This document shows, piece after piece, positions 20,682 to 30,653 of a stretch of DNA of 64,000 bases. Made by a program: the position numbers and the translations under genes. The first letter of the stretch is position 1; each line of letters begins with the position of its first letter. The DNA is from Cryobacterium breve (GTDB lineage: Bacteria > Actinomycetota > Actinomycetes > Actinomycetales > Microbacteriaceae): NCBI RefSeq assembly GCF_027594785.1, contig NZ_CP075584.1, positions 992,001 to 1,056,000 of the forward strand, written 5' to 3'. The notes under the pieces are model-generated. The model saw only the letters and a program-made list of their open reading frames with translations. It searched no databases and had not been told where the DNA came from.

Positions 20682-22899
20682 TTACCGTTCGCTGGGAGTT
20701 CCGGGGGTTCCTGAAGCTTCGGCGGCCTCCCGGAGGTCGGCGATCAGCTGGAGCACGATCGGCACTTCCTCCGGTCCGCGCACCCGGTAGCCCGCGATGG
20801 TCGTGCCCGCGCCGATCTTGAGTCCGAGGTCGCTGGGGTGCAGCGCGGTGAAGGCGTCTTCGTCTGTCACGTCGTCACCGGCGTAGAACACCCGGTCGGC
20901 GCCCGTGTATGCACGGAGCCGTTCGAGAGCGTCGCCCTTCGAACTCGAACGCACGGCGAATTCGAGCACGTTCTTGCCCTCGCGCACGGTGAGATCCGGA
21001 AGGACGGCGCCGAGCTGTGCGCGGGCGTCGCGTTGCACGGCCTGGGCGGCCTGCACGGTCGCCTTGCGCGTGTGCAGGGCGAGCCCGGCGGGCTTGCGTT
21101 CGATCCACACGCCCGTCACGGATGCCGAGACCCGCTCGAGCACCCGGGTGAGCGTGTCGAGCTGGTCGAGTTCGTCCTGGTCGAGCCCGAGCTCTTCGCC
21201 CGGGTTGTCCAGTTGCACCTCGATGCCGTGTGAACCGGTCAGGAGCACCTCGATCTGCGGTTCGGCGACCTGGCGCAGGCTCGCGAGCGATCGGCCGGAG
21301 ACGAGGGCGACACGCACGCCGTCGAGCCCGATCAGGCGTTCGACGGCCTCGCGGGTGCCGGCAACGGCACGCGAGTCCTGGGGGTTGTCAACGATCGGGG
21401 CGACGGTGCCGTCGAAGTCAAGCGCGATGAGCAGCGAGCCCGCCGCACTGAAGTCGCGGACGGCGTGGACGAGGTCGTCGGGTACGCCGGGCTGCACGGC
21501 GGCGCCCTCCCGGAGTGTGCGCAGGAACGACGACGACCAGGCGGCGACGTCGTTGTCGAACACCTTCCGGCGAAGAGCCCGCATCCGCCGCTGCCGTTCG
21601 GGGCGCGGCATCGCGATCGCCCGGAGGATCGCCGCCTTCATTCCGTCGATGTCGTGCGGGTTGATCAGTACGGCCTGCTTGAGTTCGTCGGCGGCCCCGG
21701 CGAATTCGCTCAGCACGAGCACGCCGTCCTTGTCGTCGCGGACGGCGACGTATTCCTTGGCGACGAGGTTCATCCCGTCGCGGAGGGCGGTGACGAGCAT
21801 GACGTCTGCGGCGAGGTACAGGGCGACCATCTCTTCGCGCGGGTAGCCGTGGTGGTGGTAGCTGATCGCGGTGTGGCTGATCGTCGAGTAGTCGCCGTTG
21901 ATGCGGCCGACGGCGAGTTCGATCTCGTCGCGGAGGGCCATGTATGCGCCGACGCGCTCCCGGGAGGGGCTCGCGACCTGCACGAGGGTGACGTCCTCGA
22001 CGGAAATCGACCCGTCCTCGAGGAGCTCGCCGAAGGCCTTCAGACGGTGGCCGATGCCCTTCGTGTAGTCGAGCCTGTCGACGCCGAGGATGATCGTCTT
22101 CGGGTTGCCGAGGTCTTCGCGGATGCGGCGCGCGCGGGCCTGGATCTCCGGCTGCTTCGCGAGGTCGGCGTATGCGATGGCGTCGATGGAGATCGGGAAG
22201 TGCTTGGCGATCACGCGGCGGTGGTGTCCCCCGGCGCCCGGAACGTCGATCGCGACACCGCGGGTGGAGTAGCCGAAGAGGCGACGGACCGCGCGGGAGA
22301 AGTTACCGGCATCCGCCAGCCGCTGGAAGCCGATCAGGTCGGCGCCGAGCAGGCCGTCGAGGATCTGTTTGCGCCACGGGAGCCTGCGCGTAGATGCCGT
22401 ACGGCGGGAACGGTATGTGGTTGAAGAAGCCGATGACGAGGTCGGGGCGCATGTCGCGCAGCATCCGCGGCACGAGTTGCAGCTGGTAGTCGTGTACCCA
22501 GACGGTGGCACCGGATGCCGCGGCCGCGGCGGCCGCTTCGGCGAACCGCCGGTTCACGCGCACGTATGCCTCCCACCATTCGCGGTGGAAGCTCGGCGGG
22601 GAGATCACGTCGTGGTAGAGCGGCCAGAGGGTGTCGTTGGAGAAGCCCTCGTAGTAGTCCTCGAGGTCGGCGTCGGTCAGCGAGACGGGAACGATGTTGA
22701 TGCCGTCGTTCTCGAAGGGGGCGAACTCGCGGTCTGCGACGCCGGGCCAGCCGACCCAGGCGCCATCGGACGAGCGCATCAGCGGTTCCAGGGCGGTGAC
22801 GAGTCCGCCCGGTGAGGTCTTCCAGCTCTCGGTGCCGTCTTCGGCGACGACGAAGTCCACGGGCAGCCGGTTCGAGACGGCGACGAGGGCGTAGGTCAC
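20682..22899 (-). CDS. otsAB: Bifunctional trehalose-6-phosphate synthase/phosphatase (OtsA-OtsB fusion; one apparent 1-bp insertion)
   Basis: About 738 residues. The N-terminal GT20 domain (~1-470) makes trehalose 6-phosphate from UDP-glucose and glucose 6-phosphate: [66 protein letters not shown]. The C-terminal HAD phosphatase (~490-738) releases trehalose: [34 protein letters not shown]. The frame breaks at 22380-22386 (expected GAGCTG reads GAGCCTG). The start is uncertain: GTG 22899 ([13 protein letters not shown]) is chosen because similarity begins there. The fusion makes a bifunctional trehalose synthase, likely for osmotic or cold protection. Confidence 0.9.
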
Positions 22900-23077
22900 C
22901 TTCGGCTCGGCAGCGGGCGTGGTGACGGCTTCGATCGAAATGGCTGGTCCGTTCCGGTACCTGCACGGCGCACGCACCTTGGTGGACTTCCAAGGATACC
23001 AGCAGCCCGTGCCGAGCTCCCTGATTATTGGGCCGCGCGACACCCACCGTTCAACCGTCGGGTTTACTCTGGCGCCA

Positions 23078-23935
23078 ATGATTCGCATCGGCATGAGCAC
23101 GACGTGCGCCTATCCGCTCTCGACAGAGCATGCCTTCCGGCTTGCGAAGCTCGCGGGATACGACGGCATCGAAATCATGGTCTCCCGCGACGAGGTCACC
23201 CAGGATGCCGCTGCGCTCCTGGCCCTCTCGCGGAAATACAAGCTGCCGATCTTCTCGATCCACGCGCCCGTGCTCCTGCTCACGCATTTCGTCTGGGGCA
23301 GGGACCCGCTCGTGAAGCTCGAACGATCGGCAGCCCTCGCGGCCGAGGTCGGGGCGCGAACCGTCGTCGTGCATCCGCCGTTTCGCTGGCAGGCCGACTT
23401 CGCCGTCACGTTCCTCGACTCCGTGCGCGAGATCAGCGCGCAGAGCGGCATCGAGATCGCGGTCGAGAACATGTTCCCGTGGAAGTTCGGCGGCCGGAGC
23501 ATGAAGGCGTACTCCCCCGGCTGGGACACCACCCGGATGGACTGCGACGCGGTCACGCTCGACTTCTCGCACTGCGCCCTGAGCGGGCTCGACAGCCTCG
23601 CGATGGCGACGGAGCTCGGCGCCCGCCTCAGGCACGTGCACCTGTGCGACGGGTCAGGCTCCCTTGACGAGGGCAAGGTCTTCGACGAGCACCTGCTGCC
23701 CGGCCGGGGCAGCGAGCCGGTCGCCGAGGTGCTCAACCTGCTCGCGCGCACGGACTGGGACGGCCGGATCGTCGCGGAGGTCAACACCCGCAAGGCGCGT
23801 ACCGAGCAGGAACGCCTCGTGCTTCTCGTGGAGACCCTCGCGTTCGCGCGCCTGCACACGAATCAGCGCCGGGTGCGCCGCGCCCCGCGCTCGCCTCGCG
23901 CCCGCGAGTCCCTGCGTCCCGGCCAGCAGCACTAG
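23078..23935 (+). CDS. Sugar phosphate isomerase/epimerase-like TIM-barrel protein
   Basis: 285 residues of the AP-endonuclease-2/xylose-isomerase-like TIM-barrel family. Metal-site residues are visible: FSIHAPVLL (His), VVVHPPFRW (His), IAVENMFPW (Glu), [10 protein letters not shown] (Asp/His), [10 protein letters not shown] (His, Asp) and [10 protein letters not shown] (Glu). The substrate is unknown. A TTTACT -10-like box lies only 8-13 nt before the ATG at 23078, so the message may be leaderless, which is common in actinobacteria. The Arg/Pro-rich tail ([18 protein letters not shown]) is basic and unusual. Divergent from otsAB; palindromic element copy B follows the stop. Confidence 0.78.
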   Translation: MIRIGMSTTCAYPLSTEHAFRLAKLAGYDGIEIMVSRDEVTQDAAALLALSRKYKLPIFSIHAPVLLLTHFVWGRDPLVKLERSAALAAEVGARTVVVHPPFRWQADFAVTFLDSVREISAQSGIEIAVENMFPWKFGGRSMKAYSPGWDTTRMDCDAVTLDFSHCALSGLDSLAMATELGARLRHVHLCDGSGSLDEGKVFDEHLLPGRGSEPVAEVLNLLARTDWDGRIVAEVNTRKARTEQERLVLLVETLAFARLHTNQRRVRRAPRSPRARESLRPGQQH

Positions 23936-23940
23936 CCCCC

Positions 23941-24025
23941 AACGAATTCGACGGAGTTTTTGCGTTTTGAGTACGTGAGAGCGCGGTTTAAGATCTTTCC
24001 GGACAGAATCTCCGTCGAATTCGTT
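23941..24025 (-). repeat. Dispersed palindromic element, copy B (opposite orientation to copy A)
   Basis: Perfect 16-bp arms AACGAATTCGACGGAG (23941-23956) and its reverse complement (24010-24025). The reverse complement of the 53-nt centre aligns ungapped with copy A at 3555-3637, so this copy is inverted relative to A. Like A it sits immediately after the stop codon of a plus-strand gene and before the 3' end of a convergent minus-strand gene, and GGGGCAGG follows the right arm. Confidence 0.8.
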
Positions 24026-24057
24026 AGGGGCAGGGCAAGGGCGGATGCGGGGCGGGG

Positions 24058-26052
24058 TCAGCCGCGGGCGAGGGCCAGGGCGAAGGAACGCGGGCCACGC
24101 TTGGCGGCAACGGCCCAGAAGGTCAGGCCGATGCTCACCACCGCGAAGAGCAGCAGGATGCCCACGGCATTGAGCGCGCCGGCTCCCCCACCCGACACGA
24201 TCCCCTGCATGCCGCGCACGGCCCAGGTGAGCGGCAGGAACGGGCTGATCGCCTGGAACGGCGCCGAGACGAGCTCGATCGGGTACAGGCCGCCGACCGC
24301 CGTGAGTTGCAGGGCGAGGAGCACGAGGGAGATGACGATGCCGACCCTGCCGAACGCCACGGTAAGGAACTGGTGCACCGCGACGAACACGAACGCGAGG
24401 AACACCGCGAAGCCCAGTGTCGCGGGGAGCAGGGTCCAGGTCACGCCGAGCGACGCGTGCAGCAGGGCGACGACGACGACCGCCTGGACGGCGGCGAGGC
24501 CGAATGCCCGGCCGAAGCCACGCGAGACGAGGCGCCCGGTCGAGGCCGTCGACGCGAGCGCGGTGCTCGTCACCGGGCGCATCACGAGGAAGATCGCGAG
24601 CGCGCCGATCCAGAGCCCGACGGGAACGAAGACCATGCCGAGGAGCGGGCCGATCGTCGTGATCGGATTGTCGCGGCTCGTGGTGATGGCGACGGGCTCC
24701 GAAACGACCGAAGCCGACTGCGCAGGGTCGTCCTGGTTCAGTTTCTTCGCGCTCTCGGCTCCGGACGCGAGCCCGGTCGCGAGCTGGCTCGCGCCCGTCT
24801 CGAGCTGGTGCACCCCGGTGGCCGCGCCGGCGGTCCCGGTCGCGAGCTGGGAGACGCCGCTCGAGAGGCTCGAGACGCCCGAGGCGAGGCCGGTCGCGCC
24901 GGTTCGGAGCGATGCGGATCCCGCTGCGAGCTTCGCGGCCCCTGCCGCGCTCTGCGCGACGCCGCCCTGGACGCCCGTGAGAGCGGATGTCGTCTGCTGG
25001 CTGAGTCCGGTGCCCTGGGTGGACAGGGTGTCGAGCCCGCCCTGAACGCCCGTGATGCCACCGGAATACTGGGTGAAGTACGCGCGGTACTTCGCGATGA
25101 TCTCCGAGGCGTGGGTGGGATCGGCGGCGACTGCCTGCGCCATCGCGTCATAGGTGGGGACGAGGGGTATCGCCGCAGACAGGCTCGACAACCCGGTCGC
25201 CGCCTGCGTGACTCCCCCGGTGTACTGGGCGACGCCACTGCTGAGGGCGCTGAGCCCCGCCGTGCCGGAGTCGAGCTTGCCGAGGCCCGCGCTGAGCGCA
25301 TCCACCCCGTTCGTGTACGCCGTCACTCCGGTCGCGAAGCTCGACGCTCCGGTCGCGGCGGACGCCGCTCCGGTGGCCGCGGAGGACGCGCCCCCGGAGA
25401 GGGAATCCAGGCCGGTGGCCACTCCGGTGACTCCCGTGGAGACCTGGCCGGCGCCATCCGCTGCCGTGGTCAGCGAGCCGCCGAGCGTGGTCAGGCCTTT
25501 GTACAGGCCGCTCAGGTACTGGGTGGTGATCTGACGGCCGAAGACGCCCGTCATCGCGGACCCGACGGTCCCTGCGACGGTTCCGGCGAGGTAGGAATGC
25601 GCGTCGTCGGTGCGGATGGCGAGTTCGGCCTGGGTCGGTGCTGCGGTGCCGATCGAGGTGATCGATTTGGAGAAATCGGCGGGGATGGTGAGCACCGCGT
25701 ACGCCTTGCCGGAGGCGAGGGCGGCCGCCGCATCCGCGGAATTGGAGATCGTCCAGGCGAACCCGGTCGACGCAGTCCTCGACGAGGCCGGCGCGGTCAG
25801 CTCGGTCACGAGCAGGCGCCCGGCGAGCACGGTCTGCTTTGTGCCGTCTGCGGCCGTCGTCGTGACGAAGGTGTCGTTGTTGACGACGATCGCGGGCAGG
25901 GTGTCGAGCCGCTGGTCTGCGGTCGCGAGCGCGCCGGCGAAGACGCCTGCGACCGCGAGCGGTACCACGATCAGTCCGGCGAGTACGGCGCCGAAGGTCC
26001 AGCGGCGCTGTCCCGGCGTGCGGCTGAAGAGTCGTTCGAGCCTGGTGCTCAT
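24058..26052 (-). CDS. YhgE/Pip-family membrane protein with X-X-X-Leu-X-X-Gly repeats
   Basis: 664 residues. One N-terminal membrane helix (GAVLAGLIVVPLAVAGVFAG), an extracytoplasmic region with the Pip motif (LPAIVVNNDTFVT), a long stretch of heptad-like repeats from about residue 195 to 430 (SSLSSGVSQLATGTAGAATG and similar), then five or six C-terminal membrane helices of the ABC-2 permease type. The family includes phage-infection protein Pip and YhgE; members are often next to MMPL transporters in actinobacteria. Its ATG overlaps the stop of the upstream MMPL gene (ATGA). I infer an envelope export machine with the MMPL partner; the cargo is unknown. Confidence 0.87.
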   Translation of the reverse strand: MSTRLERLFSRTPGQRRWTFGAVLAGLIVVPLAVAGVFAGALATADQRLDTLPAIVVNNDTFVTTTAADGTKQTVLAGRLLVTELTAPASSRTASTGFAWTISNSADAAAALASGKAYAVLTIPADFSKSITSIGTAAPTQAELAIRTDDAHSYLAGTVAGTVGSAMTGVFGRQITTQYLSGLYKGLTTLGGSLTTAADGAGQVSTGVTGVATGLDSLSGGASSAATGAASAATGASSFATGVTAYTNGVDALSAGLGKLDSGTAGLSALSSGVAQYTGGVTQAATGLSSLSAAIPLVPTYDAMAQAVAADPTHASEIIAKYRAYFTQYSGGITGVQGGLDTLSTQGTGLSQQTTSALTGVQGGVAQSAAGAAKLAAGSASLRTGATGLASGVSSLSSGVSQLATGTAGAATGVHQLETGASQLATGLASGAESAKKLNQDDPAQSASVVSEPVAITTSRDNPITTIGPLLGMVFVPVGLWIGALAIFLVMRPVTSTALASTASTGRLVSRGFGRAFGLAAVQAVVVVALLHASLGVTWTLLPATLGFAVFLAFVFVAVHQFLTVAFGRVGIVISLVLLALQLTAVGGLYPIELVSAPFQAISPFLPLTWAVRGMQGIVSGGGAGALNAVGILLLFAVVSIGLTFWAVAAKRGPRSFALALARG

Positions 26053-29000
26053 CGCAGTGCAGCCTTTCCATCCAGGGAGTCGGCGCCGAAGACGGCGTCG
26101 CGGGGGTCGGGGGTGTCGGTTGGCCGGGTCGCATGACGCGGGTCAGGGTCGAGCGGCGGATATCCGCCGCGAGCTCCGGCGAGGGCGAGCTCTGCCGGTT
26201 CGACGGGCTCGAGCGCTTCGAGGTCGACGACCTGCACGGACCGGCCCGCTGCGGTCAGCGGATGCTGCGCCGCCGCCGCGAAGATCAGCGTGGTGTCGGC
26301 GGGAGCGAGGGTCGCCACCACGGCACCGACGCTGCGTCCCGCGGAATCGGCGGGGAGCCCTTCGCCGAGGTCGATGACGACCACGCCGGGACGTTCGGCG
26401 AGCGCCGCCGCGACGAGGACCGCGGCACGGGAAACGGCAGACAGGGAGGAGACGGGGGTGGCCGCGGTGAGGGGCGCGAGCGGGGCGCGGTCGTCGGCGA
26501 GGGCACGGTTGACGCGTCCGATCCAGCTGTCGAGCTGGCTGCGGCGGCTGCGGGAGCGGAACCGTGGCTGGGTGAGGTCGAGCCGCTCGGCGAGCAGTTC
26601 GCCCACGGTCATACCGTTGTCCCGGCTGTCGCCGACGTCGGCGAGCGCGACGACGCGTAATGCGCGACCGCGTTCGGAGGGCAACGGATAGCTGAGGACC
26701 TGGAGTCGACCGGAGACCGGGTCGAGGCGGCCGGCGAGCGTCGCGGCGACCACCCGGCGATGGGCGGTGGTCCCGGTGAGGACGAGCACAGATCCGGTCG
26801 GCACGGAAACGGTGAGCGGGCCGATCGTGCTGCCCGGCAGGCCGAAGACGGCCTGGTCCGCGGTGATGGCGCCGTCCTGCGCCTTCGCCCAGTGACTGTC
26901 GAGCATGTGGTGGCGGAGTCCTTCGCCTTCGATGTCGACGTTGGGGAGCAGGCGGTCGAGCCAGCGCGGCAGCCACCAGGCGGCACGGCCCGCGAGGGCC
27001 ATCGCGGCGGGCACGAGCGTCATCCGCACCAGGAAGGCGTCGAGGAACACGCCGACGGCGAGGGCGAACGCAATGCCCTTGATCGCTCCGGTGCCGTCTG
27101 GCACGAAGGCGAAGAAGACGAAGAACATGATGAGCGCCGCTGCGGTGACGACGCGGGCGGCGTGTGCGAAGCCGTAGACGACGGCCTGGCGCGCGTCGTT
27201 GCTCTTGACGTACTCCTCACGCATCCCGGACACGAGGAAGACCTCGTAGTCCATGGCGAGTCCGAAGAGCACGGCCATCAGCAGGATCGGCAGGAAGCTC
27301 AGGATCGGGCCTGGCGTGCTCACCCCGAGCAGGTCGGCGAACCAGCCCCACTGGAAGATCGCGACGGTCGCGCCGATCGACGCGAAGACGGAGAGCAGGA
27401 ACCCGATCGCTGCCTTGACCGGCACGAAGACGGAACGGAACACCATCGTCAGCAGGATGATGGAGAGCCCGACGACAATGAGCGCGAACGGGATGAGCGC
27501 GTTGCTCAGCCGGTTCGAGATATCGATCGACACGGCCGTCGCTCCCGTCACCGTGACGGGAGTCCCGAGTTCGGAGTCGATTCCCGGCGCGAGGTCCCGA
27601 ATGGCCTGGACGAGGTCCTTGGTCTTCGGGTCGTTCGGTGCGCTGTTCGGCATCACCTGGATGATCGCGGTGTCGACCGTGGCGTTCGGGGTGCCCTTGC
27701 CGACGAAGGCGACGTCGGGCAGGGTGCGCAGCTTGGCGCTGATCGTCTCGAGGTCCGGGAAGATGTTCGTGGTCTGGGTGATGTCGACCACCACGATGAG
27801 CGGGCCGTTGTAGCCGGGGCCGAAGCCCTCCTCGATCATGGTGAATGCCTTGTGCTGGGTCGAGTCGACCGGCTCGGAGGCGCCGTCCGGCAGGTTGAGG
27901 TCGAGGCTGAGGGCGGGGATCGCGAGGGTGCCGAGGATTCCGACGACGAGGATCACGGCGACGATCGGTGCCTTCATCACGAGGCCGACCCAGCGGCGGC
28001 CCATCGTGGGCCGGCCGGTGTCCGGCATGGTCGCCCGGTTGTGGGCGCGCCCGCCGGGTTTCGGGGGTGAGGCGGCCCTTGGCCAGGCCGAGAATGGCGG
28101 GCAGGAGGGTGATGGCGACGAGGATGGCGATGAAGACGGCGACCGCGGCTCCCACCCCCATCACGCTCAGGAAGGGAATTCCGACGACGAGCAGTCCGAG
28201 CAGGGCGATGATGACGGTGAGCCCGGCGAAGACGACCGCGCTCCCGGCGGTGGCCACGCTCGTCGAGGCCGATTCGTGCGGTTCGACCCCCTCGCGAGCT
28301 GGGTCCGGTGCCGGGACAGGATGAAGAGCGAGTAGTCGATCCCGACGGCGAGCCCGAGCATCATCGCAAGCATCGGGGCGGTGCTCGAGACGGGCACGAA
28401 CGCGGAGATCGCGGTGATACCGCCGATGGCCACGCCGACGCCGATGAGCGCCATCAGCAGCGGCATCCCGGCCGAGGCGAGCGAGCCGAAGGTGATCAGC
28501 AGCACGACGCCGGCGAAGAGGAGGCCGAACACCTCGGTGATGGTGATGCCGAAGGTGTTGGACGAGAAGACCTGGCCACCGAAGGCGACCTCGAGACCCG
28601 CCTTCTCGGCGATCGCCGCCGTCGCCGTGACGGCGTTGAGGGTCGCGTCCGTCACGTCCGCGGATGGCCCGTCGAGTTGCACGACGCTGCGCGCGGTCCC
28701 TTCGTCCGTCGAGATGGCGCTCGAAGCGTAGTCGGAATAGGGGGTGATCACGGACACGACGCCGGGCACGGCCTCGAGTTCGGTCGCCATGTCGGTGGTG
28801 GCGGTCTTGTACGGCTCCGTGTTGACGGATGCCCCGTCCGGCGTCTTGTAGACGACCTGCACAGAGGCGCCGGCCGCCTGGGGGAACACGGCGGCGAGCT
28901 GGTCGATCGCGTCCTGCGATTCGGTGCCGGGGATCGCGAAGGATTCGGCGGTCTTGCCGCCCAGGGCGATGCCGCCGCCGAGGATTCCGATGAGGAGGAG

Positions 29001-29072
29001 CGCCCACACGCCGATGACGAGCCAGGCGCGCTTGTAAGCGAAGTGGCCGATCCGATACAGAAGGGTTGCCAT
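26049..29072 (-). CDS. MMPL/RND-family transporter with C-terminal degenerate ABC ATPase domain (two apparent indels)
   Basis: About 1007 residues after correction. The N-terminal ~700 residues form the usual MMPL pattern: two repeats of one helix, a large periplasmic loop and a helix bundle, with LGLAVGIDYSLFILSRHR and FGLAMDYEVFLVSGMREE as the proton-relay D-Y motifs. From about 26850 downward comes an ABC-like domain: GPLTVSVPTGSVLVLTGTTA in the Walker A place without GxGK(S/T), SSLSAVSRAAVLVAAALAE at the signature, and PGVVVIDLGEGL in the Walker B place without the usual DE. It looks unable to hydrolyse ATP. Indels at about 28292-28295 (missing base) and 28048-28053 (extra base). Coupled to the YhgE gene and downstream of a TetR gene. 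Confidence 0.87.
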
Positions 29073-29077
29073 TGTGA

Positions 29078-29713
29078 TTACTTCCTGGGCTGGGTGGTGC
29101 GGACGGCGACGGGGGCGAGGAGTTCGGAGAGGAGGGTGATGAGGGCGGGCCGGAGATCGTCCGTCGGCGTGATGTCCTCGTCGAAGAACGTCAGGCCGGC
29201 GACGAGCGAATAGGCCGCGCCGCCGAGCGCGACACCGAAGCGCATCCGGTCGATGGTCGTGGCGTGCTCCTGGCAGAGGGCGTCGCCGAGGCGAACGATC
29301 AGGGCCCTGGCCCTGTCGATCACGGCGATGCCCTTGAGGGACTGGGCCTGGTTGATCAGCACGTGTACTTCGAGCCGGTACTGGAGCAGGAAGTCGACGA
29401 AGTCCTCGATGAACTGACGACGCGAGGCAGCGTCCTCCGAGGTGGACGTGAACCCGCCGAGGATGTCCTCGAGGCGCTCAATGGCCGGGGTGAGCACTTC
29501 ACCGAGGAGGGCGTCCTTCGAGGCGAAATGGTAGAGCACGCTCGATTTCGAGTACCCGGCGGACGCCGCGATCTGTTGCAGGGAGGTACCGGCGAACCCG
29601 ACGGCTGCGAACTGCTGCAGCGCCATGACCCGCAGGCTCGGCTCCCGCACCGGGGCGGACAGTCGCGACAGCGGCGGGGACGAGGTCTTCCGGTTCGATC
29701 GGCACTGGACCAC
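29078..29713 (-). CDS. TetR/AcrR family regulator of the MMPL-YhgE operon
   Basis: 211 residues. HTH region AVGFAGTSLQQIAASAGYSK then SSVLYHFASKDALLGEVL is typical TetR. The C-terminal domain (FVDFLLQYRLEVHVLINQAQ; LGGAAYSLVAGLTFFDEDIT) binds an unknown ligand. It begins the minus-strand unit and ends 5 bp before the MMPL start, so regulator, MMPL and YhgE are probably one transcript. GTG 29713 is chosen as start because a perfect palindrome lies just upstream; a GTG at 29743 would place the operator inside the gene. Confidence 0.83.
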   Translation of the reverse strand: MVQCRSNRKTSSPPLSRLSAPVREPSLRVMALQQFAAVGFAGTSLQQIAASAGYSKSSVLYHFASKDALLGEVLTPAIERLEDILGGFTSTSEDAASRRQFIEDFVDFLLQYRLEVHVLINQAQSLKGIAVIDRARALIVRLGDALCQEHATTIDRMRFGVALGGAAYSLVAGLTFFDEDITPTDDLRPALITLLSELLAPVAVRTTQPRK

Positions 29714-29718
29714 CTTAG

Positions 29719-29734
29719 CTGACCGATCGGTCAG
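29719..29734. promoter_or_regulatory. Perfect 16-bp palindrome CTGACCGATCGGTCAG, probable TetR operator
   Basis: A fully symmetrical 16-bp palindrome five bases upstream of the TetR GTG, followed at 29744-29753 by an extra direct half-site GGTCGGTCAG. TGACCGATCGGTCA is the common operator type for TetR proteins with the SSVLYHF recognition helix. It suggests tight autoregulation of the whole regulator-MMPL-YhgE unit. Confidence 0.82.
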
Positions 29735-29844
29735 TTCCTGCACGGTCGGTCAGTTTGTTCACCCACTCGTAACGTGGCGGAAGCCGGCCGCCGGACGGCA
29801 CCCGCCCCCGTCCGGTTCCGGGTACCGTGGTTCCCGGAGGACCC

Positions 29845-30033
29845 ATGCGAAAATTCATCTTCAGCAGCGCGATGCTCGGCGTCGTCGCCGGCGGTTGGAA
29901 CATCCTGCAGGCGACCCGGCGCGGACCACGCGACTGGCGATTGCTGCTCATGTGGATCGGCTGGGCCCTGAGCGCGGCCGTCGCCATTGGCACCATTGTC
30001 AAAGATGCCGATGAGCGTCAAATCGACAGCTAG
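29845..30033 (+). CDS. Small membrane protein, hypothetical
   Basis: 62 residues. Start ATG 29845 has a strong GGAGG five nt upstream, which decides it over the ATG at 29827. An N-terminal helix (FIFSSAMLGVVAGGWNILQA) and a second helix (LLLMWIGWALSAAVAIGTIV) flank a short basic loop RRGPRDW. No family recognised. It is divergent from the TetR-MMPL unit and not obviously linked to it. Confidence 0.62.
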   Translation: MRKFIFSSAMLGVVAGGWNILQATRRGPRDWRLLLMWIGWALSAAVAIGTIVKDADERQIDS

Positions 30034-30148
30034 GTATCCCTGCTGTTTCTGACTCGGACTCGTGAGCGACCGGCGTGTCCGTCGCTCAATCGCGCCCGGG
30101 GCCGTCACACTGATAGCAGAAAGAGCTTTCAAGCGAAAGGGGCTCCCG

Positions 30149-30580
30149 ATGTTTGGTCGACGACGTCGTGCCGCACCTGCCATTCCGGTCCCGGTGATAC
30201 CCACCCCCGAACTCAGCGACGACGAGGTCTTCGACCTCTTCCACGGCGAGTTGTCGCGGCTGATCGGCGAGCAGGGCCTCTGGACCCTTGTGCCGCGCAG
30301 CCCGGCAGACACCGACGTGATCTTCCACGGCCTCAAGGCCCGCCAGGTGGCCGCCTCCCTGACGACGGCGCTCCGCAGCGCGACCTCGAAGTTGCGCGGC
30401 GAGTCCGTCGGCGAACCGGCGGCGCTGTCGTTCACCCCCGCTCCGATCACCGTCTGGGCCGAACCGGATGCCGCTGCGCGCAAGCCGGCCGCCCCGCAGC
30501 CACAACGTCTTGTCTCCGCCGTGCCGCACGCAGGCCACACCGCCGTCGAACCCGCAGAACGCGCCCGCCTCGTCGCCTGA
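30149..30580 (+). CDS. Hypothetical cytoplasmic protein
   Basis: 143 residues, no family recognised. A basic start (MFGRRRRAAP), Pro-rich linker, then a compact ~75-residue acidic-to-neutral core (ELSDDEVFDLFHGELSRLIG; WTLVPRSPADTDVIFHGLKA) and an Ala/Pro-rich tail. The core is predicted helical with a short strand. ATG 30149 with AAAGG at 30136-30140 is the likely start; a longer GTG start at 30062 adds an unconvincing Arg-rich stretch. It lies 73 bp before the GH15 gene in the same direction. Confidence 0.5.
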   Translation: MFGRRRRAAPAIPVPVIPTPELSDDEVFDLFHGELSRLIGEQGLWTLVPRSPADTDVIFHGLKARQVAASLTTALRSATSKLRGESVGEPAALSFTPAPITVWAEPDAAARKPAAPQPQRLVSAVPHAGHTAVEPAERARLVA

Positions 30581-30653
30581 GCATTCGCTCCCGGTCCCGA
30601 CCCGGGCATCCGCTCACAGCGGCCCGACACCCGCGCGATGGCAGGATGTCTGC

